This document shows, piece after piece, positions 60,591-64,000 of a stretch of 64,000 nucleotides of DNA. The translations under genes were made by a program, and so were the position numbers. The DNA comes from CAVQCJ01 sp963711005 (GTDB lineage: Bacteria > Actinomycetota > Actinomycetes > Prado026), in assembly GCA_963711005.1 (NCBI GenBank), contig CAVQCJ010000002.1, forward strand, positions 372,001 through 436,000, written 5' to 3'. Every line of letters starts with the position of its first letter. The first letter of the stretch is position 1. The notes beneath the pieces were generated by a model. The model saw nothing but the letters and a program-made list of their open reading frames with translations, was not told where the DNA came from and made no database searches.

Positions 60591-60896
60591 ATGTGGGCAC
60601 AGCTGCAGAAGGTGAGCACGAAGCCGGACAGAGAGGCGGAGCTGCTTGACGTGTTCGAGCAGCTGCACGCCATCGAACAGGCGGACTCAGGTCTGTTGAG
60701 GACCATGGTCATGCGCAACCAGGCCGACCCGAGTCTGGTGTACGTCCTGGTCGTGTTCGAGAGCGAGGAGAAGGCACGCACCCGGGAGCAGGATCCCCGG
60801 CGTCAGCAGGGGCTGGAGCGCATCCGGGCTGCGATGGGGGACGTCCTGGACGGCCCGCCCGAGTTCTTCGACCTCGACGTGCTGCGGGACGAGTAG
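60591..60896 (+). CDS. Antibiotic biosynthesis monooxygenase (ABM)-domain protein
   Basis: A 101-residue ferredoxin-like ABM-domain protein: MWAQLQKVSTKPDREAELLDVFEQLHAIEQADSGLLRTMVMRN, VYVLVVFESEEKART. The family includes quinol monooxygenases and haem oxygenases, but many members have unknown roles. ATG 60591 is chosen because AAGGGAAG lies ten bases upstream and TAGCCT (60532-60537) predicts a start of transcription near 60544, downstream of the first ATG at 60540. Confidence 0.75.
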   Translation: MWAQLQKVSTKPDREAELLDVFEQLHAIEQADSGLLRTMVMRNQADPSLVYVLVVFESEEKARTREQDPRRQQGLERIRAAMGDVLDGPPEFFDLDVLRDE

Positions 60897-61113
60897 CCCG
60901 CCGGTTGCCAGGCTTTCGCTACTGTTTCGCCACGTGCTGGCGGCGGACACAGTCGACGTAGCAACCGATCTGATTCAGTACGGAGAGAACTCGGTCGCCG
61001 AGTGGCTCCTCCATTGTGGCGAGGTCGGACCACGCCTCCAGGTCCCGATACTGGCCCGTCGGCCCGGCGAGTCGATCAGGCGACGCGGCCGGACGTCCCG
61101 CCGGCCGTCCCGG

Positions 61114-61791
61114 TCACACCGCCGTCGGCACCGACCCGTCGTCGGTGATGATGATCCACGACCCGAAGCGGGCTCGGATCTCGTACGCGACGTCGTCGTG
61201 ACCGGGGACCAGCTGCGCGTTCAGCCGGTTCTGCTGGACCACGGTGCCGACTCCGGCCAGCGTGACGTCACCAGGGACCGAGCCGCTCGTGCTGTCGCCG
61301 TACACGTACGTGAACACCTCGTGCTGAAGCGCGTCGAGCTCCGCCTCGCTGTAGCGCACCCTGACGACGTGGAACGGGGCGTCGGGGTGTGTGCGGTGCA
61401 TCACTGCGACCAGGTGCCGCGCGGTGCCGGCCCAGTACTTCGCGGCCACCGCGACGCCCAGGCTCTGGCCGTCGTCCGCGATCCACGAGCCCGCGAAACG
61501 GCGGCTGGAGTCGGGGTAGCCCTGGATGAGGTCCTGCAGGGTGTTCACGGCCTGGCTCACCGTTCGGCGGACCGGATGCTGCGTGGTGGGGAAGGGACTC
61601 GCGTCGTAGTGGAAGGGCGGGCCCGACGACGACGGAGACGACGTGACGGACGGGGCCACCCGGGGAGCCGGCGAAGCCGCCGTCGACGGCGAAGGTGTGG
61701 GCGCGCTGCCGGTACAGCCGGCGATCGCGAGGGTCGCCAGAGCCAGCACGACCACGGCCGCCGTCAACCGCGGCCTGCCATCGCGCGCCAT
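61114..61791 (-). CDS. Secreted lipoprotein, unknown function
   Basis: A 225-residue lipoprotein: signal LTAAVVVLALATLAIAGC (lipobox A-I-A-G-C), then a Ser/Pro/Thr-rich stalk (26-65) and a folded domain with HYDASPFPTTQHPVRRTVSQAVNTLQDLIQGYPDSSRRFAGSWIADDGQSLGVAVAAKY, VRVRYSEAELDALQHEVF and FGSWIIITDDG. It resembles small actinobacterial secreted proteins of unknown role. ATG 61791 starts the signal; GTG 61809 is possible. The 217 bp before 61114 hold nothing clear. Confidence 0.75.
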   Translation of the reverse strand: MARDGRPRLTAAVVVLALATLAIAGCTGSAPTPSPSTAASPAPRVAPSVTSSPSSSGPPFHYDASPFPTTQHPVRRTVSQAVNTLQDLIQGYPDSSRRFAGSWIADDGQSLGVAVAAKYWAGTARHLVAVMHRTHPDAPFHVVRVRYSEAELDALQHEVFTYVYGDSTSGSVPGDVTLAGVGTVVQQNRLNAQLVPGHDDVAYEIRARFGSWIIITDDGSVPTAV

Positions 61792-61833
61792 GCCTGATAC
61801 TCGCACCAACCCCGCCAGCGGTTTGCCGGCGAG

Positions 61834-62340
61834 TCACTCCGGGATCGGCGGCCCGACAACTTCCAGCCCGAACCGAGGCGAGACCTCGACCCATCGTGGG
61901 ATCTCGACCTCCATGGGCTGGCCGTCGGGACCGGGCAGCCGCAGCTCCGCGGCCGGGATGCCCACCTCGTCGTAGAGGGAGAGCAGCCCGCCGGGTTCAA
62001 CCATCGCGAGGAACCGGGCCGGCGAGTCACCACGGATGCGGAAGGCGTGTGGCAGGCCGACGGGAAGATAGAGGAAGCACCCGGCGTACAGCTCGAAGTC
62101 CTCGTCGCCGGCGCGGTAGTCCATCCGACCGTCCAAGAGGTAGAAGGCCTCCGACTCGCGGGTGTGGCGGTGCAGCGGTGTGGCGATCCCCGGCGGCTGG
62201 GTGACCAGGGCGACCCCGAGCCGGTCGCTGCCCGGCGGGGACTCCAGCAGGTGCTCGAACAGGGAACCCATCGCCCAGGTCCCACGGCCGGCGCCAGGCT
62301 CGCGCATCACGACGGCTTCGGCCGGACTCACGACGTCCAT
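61834..62340 (-). CDS. Cupin-domain protein, divergent from a TetR regulator
   Basis: A 168-residue cupin: VALVTQPPGIATPLHRHTRESEAFYLLDGRMDYRAGDEDFELYAGCFLYLPVGLPHAFRI, with both metal-ligand motifs complete (H-x-H-x-E and the later His), so an Fe2+/Mn2+ site is likely. Similar proteins are quercetin-dioxygenase-like. The C-terminus keeps a second strand set. ATG 62340 has GAGGGG four to nine bases upstream. The divergent TetR gene and an intergenic palindrome suggest ligand-dependent repression. Confidence 0.82.
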   Translation of the reverse strand: MDVVSPAEAVVMREPGAGRGTWAMGSLFEHLLESPPGSDRLGVALVTQPPGIATPLHRHTRESEAFYLLDGRMDYRAGDEDFELYAGCFLYLPVGLPHAFRIRGDSPARFLAMVEPGGLLSLYDEVGIPAAELRLPGPDGQPMEVEIPRWVEVSPRFGLEVVGPPIPE

Positions 62341-62354
62341 GGGAACCCCTCAAT

Positions 62355-62381
62355 TTCAGTCCGAAGTGGCTTCGGTTAGAA
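62355..62381. promoter_or_regulatory. TetR-operator-like palindrome
   Basis: CCGAAG-TGG-CTTCGG (62361-62375) is a perfect inverted repeat, extended by TTC (62355-62357) and GAA (62379-62381) at equal distance. It fills the spacer between the cupin and TetR starts and overlaps the presumed -35 region of tetR (-10 TAGACT at 62385-62390), as expected for autorepression. Confidence 0.55.
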
Positions 62382-62397
62382 TGTTAGACTAGGCACC

Positions 62398-63060
62398 GTG
62401 ACGGAGCACGTCAAGAAGCGCAGGTACGACTCCTCCGGTCGGCGGGCAGCGGCCGAGGAGACCAGGATTCGCGTGCTGCGTGCGGCACGGAAGCTTTTCA
62501 CCTCTCGTGGCTACGCCAGGACGTCCGTGACCGACATCGCCCGGGCGGCCGGAGTGTCGGTCGACACGTTGTACGCCTCAGTCGGTCGCAAGCCACAGCT
62601 GCTGCTGGCTGTCCACGACATGCAGCTGGCCGGCGGCGACGCGCCGGTCGACGCCGAGCAGCGGCCCTACGTCAGGAGAATCCGCGAGGCGACGACGGCC
62701 TCCGACAAGATCGCGACCTACACCGCGGCGCTGGCCCAGCTGCTCCCGCTGACGGTCCCGCTGCTGGACTCGCTGCGGGAGGCCGGCCAGACAGACCCGG
62801 CATGCCGCGATGTCTACCGGACCGTCACCGAGCGCCGGGCAGCCAACATGCGACTGTTCGCTGCAGACCTGCGCAGCACCGGGGAGGTTCGCGCCGACCT
62901 CGACGATGACGACGTGGCCGATCTTGTCTGGTCGATGAACGGCCCGGACTACTACCTGCTGATGCGATCCCGCGGACGAACGCCCGAGCAGTATGCAGCC
63001 GTGGTGCGCGACGTCTGGACCCGAACCTTGCTGACGAACCCCTCCTCCGACGGCACTTGA
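62398..63060 (+). CDS. TetR/AcrR-family transcriptional regulator
   Basis: A 220-residue regulator. Helix-turn-helix: TRIRVLRAARKLFTSRGYARTSVTDIARAAGVSVDTLYASVGRKPQLLLAV (about 22-72). The ligand domain is the TetR_C type, helical, with LLDSLREAGQTDP. GTG 62398 follows TAGACT by seven bases (leaderless). Likely represses the divergent cupin gene and itself through the palindrome at 62361. Confidence 0.92.
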   Translation: MTEHVKKRRYDSSGRRAAAEETRIRVLRAARKLFTSRGYARTSVTDIARAAGVSVDTLYASVGRKPQLLLAVHDMQLAGGDAPVDAEQRPYVRRIREATTASDKIATYTAALAQLLPLTVPLLDSLREAGQTDPACRDVYRTVTERRAANMRLFAADLRSTGEVRADLDDDDVADLVWSMNGPDYYLLMRSRGRTPEQYAAVVRDVWTRTLLTNPSSDGT

Positions 63061-63124
63061 CCCCGCAGGAGTGAGCAACAGCCACCGGGCTGACAAGTCG
63101 CCCTCCCACGCGTCCGGACAGGGG

Positions 63125-63568
63125 ATGATCGAGCATGTGCCCGGCGACCTGCACGTCCGCGGCTCGGTCGTGATCCCGGAGGCCGAGCTGCGCTGGCGGT
63201 TCTCCCGGTCCTCCGGGCCGGGCGGTCAGGGCGTCAACACGACCGACTCGCGGGTCGAGCTCAGCTACGACGTCGCGCGCTCGAGCGCGCTCGGGCCGAC
63301 CTACCGGACGCGGGCACTCGAGCGGCTCGGCCCCAGGCTCGTCGACGGCGTACTTACCGTGACCGCATCCGAGCAGCGCAGCCAGCTGCGCAACCGCGAG
63401 ACGGCCGAGCAACGCCTCGTCGAGATCCTCTCGGAAGCGCTCGCACCGCCGCCGCGTCCGCGCCGCCCGACCATGGCCACGAAGGCCTCCGTCGAACGCC
63501 GGCTGGCGAACAAGAAGCGGCGCGCGGACATCAAGCGCCTGCGTCGTCGCGCACCCGGCGGCGAATGA
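63125..63568 (+). CDS. ArfB-like (YaeJ/ICT1) peptidyl-tRNA hydrolase / rescue factor
   Basis: A release-factor-like protein of about 147 residues with the catalytic GGQ motif (RSSGPGGQGVNTTDSRVELSYDV) at about 33-35 and a basic C-terminal tail (ANKKRRADIKRLRRR) that in ArfB enters the empty mRNA channel. It rescues ribosomes stalled on non-stop mRNA. Start uncertain: GTG 63071, ATG 63125 or GTG 63137; the domain begins near 63140. TGA overlaps the following ATG (TGATG). Confidence 0.85.
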   Translation: MIEHVPGDLHVRGSVVIPEAELRWRFSRSSGPGGQGVNTTDSRVELSYDVARSSALGPTYRTRALERLGPRLVDGVLTVTASEQRSQLRNRETAEQRLVEILSEALAPPPRPRRPTMATKASVERRLANKKRRADIKRLRRRAPGGE

Positions 63569-64000
63569 TGCCCGGCACGACGCCGACGAGCGGGTCCACG
63601 GGCGGCCGGCAGAACGCACACCTCACGTACAAGGGCAACCGCGACGTCGGTCGGCACGGCTGGCTGCGTCTGACCCCGGCATACTCGGTACGGCTGGTGC
63701 GCCAGCACGTCGCCGGGCTGCCGCCGTCCGCTGTCGTCACGGACCCGTTCTCCGGCACCGGCACGACGGCTCTCGCCGCCGCCGAGCACGGCTGTCGCGG
63801 ACAGGCGCTCGACGTCAACCCGTTCCTGATCTGGCTGGGCCGGGCCAAGACGGCGTCCTACTCCCGCGATGTCGTCGCGCAGGCGCGGGCGGACGCGGCC
63901 GCCGTGGTGAAGCTTGCAGCCGACCGTGCGGGTGCAGCCGGGCTGTGGCAGCCGCCGTTGCACAGCATCGACCGCTGGTGGTCACTCGGCGTCCTGGAGG
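63568..64000 (+). CDS. DNA (N6/N4) methyltransferase, N-terminal part
   Basis: Reads from ATG 63568 (overlapping the arfB-like TGA by one base) to the window edge, 144 residues without a stop. Visible: YKGNRDVGRHGWLRLTPAY, then the SAM-binding motif TDPFSGTGTTALAAAEHG and DVNPFLIWLGRAK. This is motif I of amino-methyltransferases; the catalytic (D/N)PP(Y/F) motif would lie beyond the edge. Likely part of a restriction-modification or BREX/phage-defence-like unit, or an orphan methylase. It is unlisted by simple stop-to-stop ORF calling because its end is outside. Confidence 0.8.
   Translation, partial: MPGTTPTSGSTGGRQNAHLTYKGNRDVGRHGWLRLTPAYSVRLVRQHVAGLPPSAVVTDPFSGTGTTALAAAEHGCRGQALDVNPFLIWLGRAKTASYSRDVVAQARADAAAVVKLAADRAGAAGLWQPPLHSIDRWWSLGVLE

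Noticed and set aside
60934..61113. Plus-strand frame through and beyond the lipoprotein gene
   Set aside because: It is antisense to a lipoprotein with a clear lipobox and shows only Arg/Val/His-rich shadow composition.

Overview
The window is high-GC DNA (about 70 percent by eye) with dense, often overlapping genes, many GTG starts and actinobacterial gene neighbourhoods: ychF-rmuC-(DUF6542-like)-ispH-xseA-xseB-(DUF4245)-glpX-fumarase, several ECF/SigE-type sigma factors with linked anti-sigma-like proteins, a deazaflavin-type nitroreductase and Tat-secreted proteins. It is best read as a chromosomal segment of a free-living Actinomycetota member; I cannot name the genus. I see no rRNA, tRNA, CRISPR, IS element or prophage.

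Layout. 1-3 kb: transporter end, aquaporin-like channel, secreted inhibitor, sigma/anti-sigma pair. 3-12 kb: housekeeping block (GNAT, YchF, RmuC, IspH, exonuclease VII, flavin reductase, GlpX). 12-20.7 kb: hydrolase, CGNR-type regulator, secreted GH26-like and cell-wall-binding proteins, a second sigma/anti-sigma pair, a DUF3352 protein. 20.8-24.4 kb: two fumarases of unrelated fold side by side, the second fused to a pyridoxamine-phosphate-oxidase-like flavin domain. 24.3-28 kb: two-component system divergent from an ABC exporter. 28-38 kb: lytic transglycosylase, PhoH, a Tat-secreted repeat protein, UppS, hemolysin III, DUF255 protein, AspT-like transporter. 37.8-40.8 kb: CorA-like transporter divergent from a three-gene operon for a split, b6-like cytochrome. 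40.9-44.8 kb: nuclease-like protein, two methyltransferases, an HD-GYP/LuxR protein. 45-50.9 kb: three flavin/cyclase genes with 4-bp overlaps. 51-55.4 kb: acyl-CoA dehydrogenase, third sigma/anti-sigma pair, DUF3817, SURF1. 55.6-64 kb: small accessory genes (cupins, VOC, effector-binding, DUF4386, Ddn-like, TetR), an ArfB-like factor and the start of a DNA methyltransferase.

Two regulatory themes recur. First, about eighteen genes have a TANNNT (or CANNNT) -10 hexamer ending 6-8 nt before the start codon, the signature of leaderless mRNAs; the ispH/xseA pair packs two such promoters back to back. Second, five gene junctions, all between convergent genes, carry long inverted repeats (up to a 25-bp perfect stem at 33362-33415) that look like bidirectional terminators.

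The best candidates for undescribed biology are the split b6-like cytochrome operon (38981-40820), which has a DosR/DevR-like palindrome about 43 bp upstream of its predicted transcription start, shared with corA; the PPOX-FumC fusion downstream of a class I fumarase; and the HD-GYP protein carrying its own LuxR DNA-binding domain. Functions come from motif recognition and family knowledge; no database search was run.
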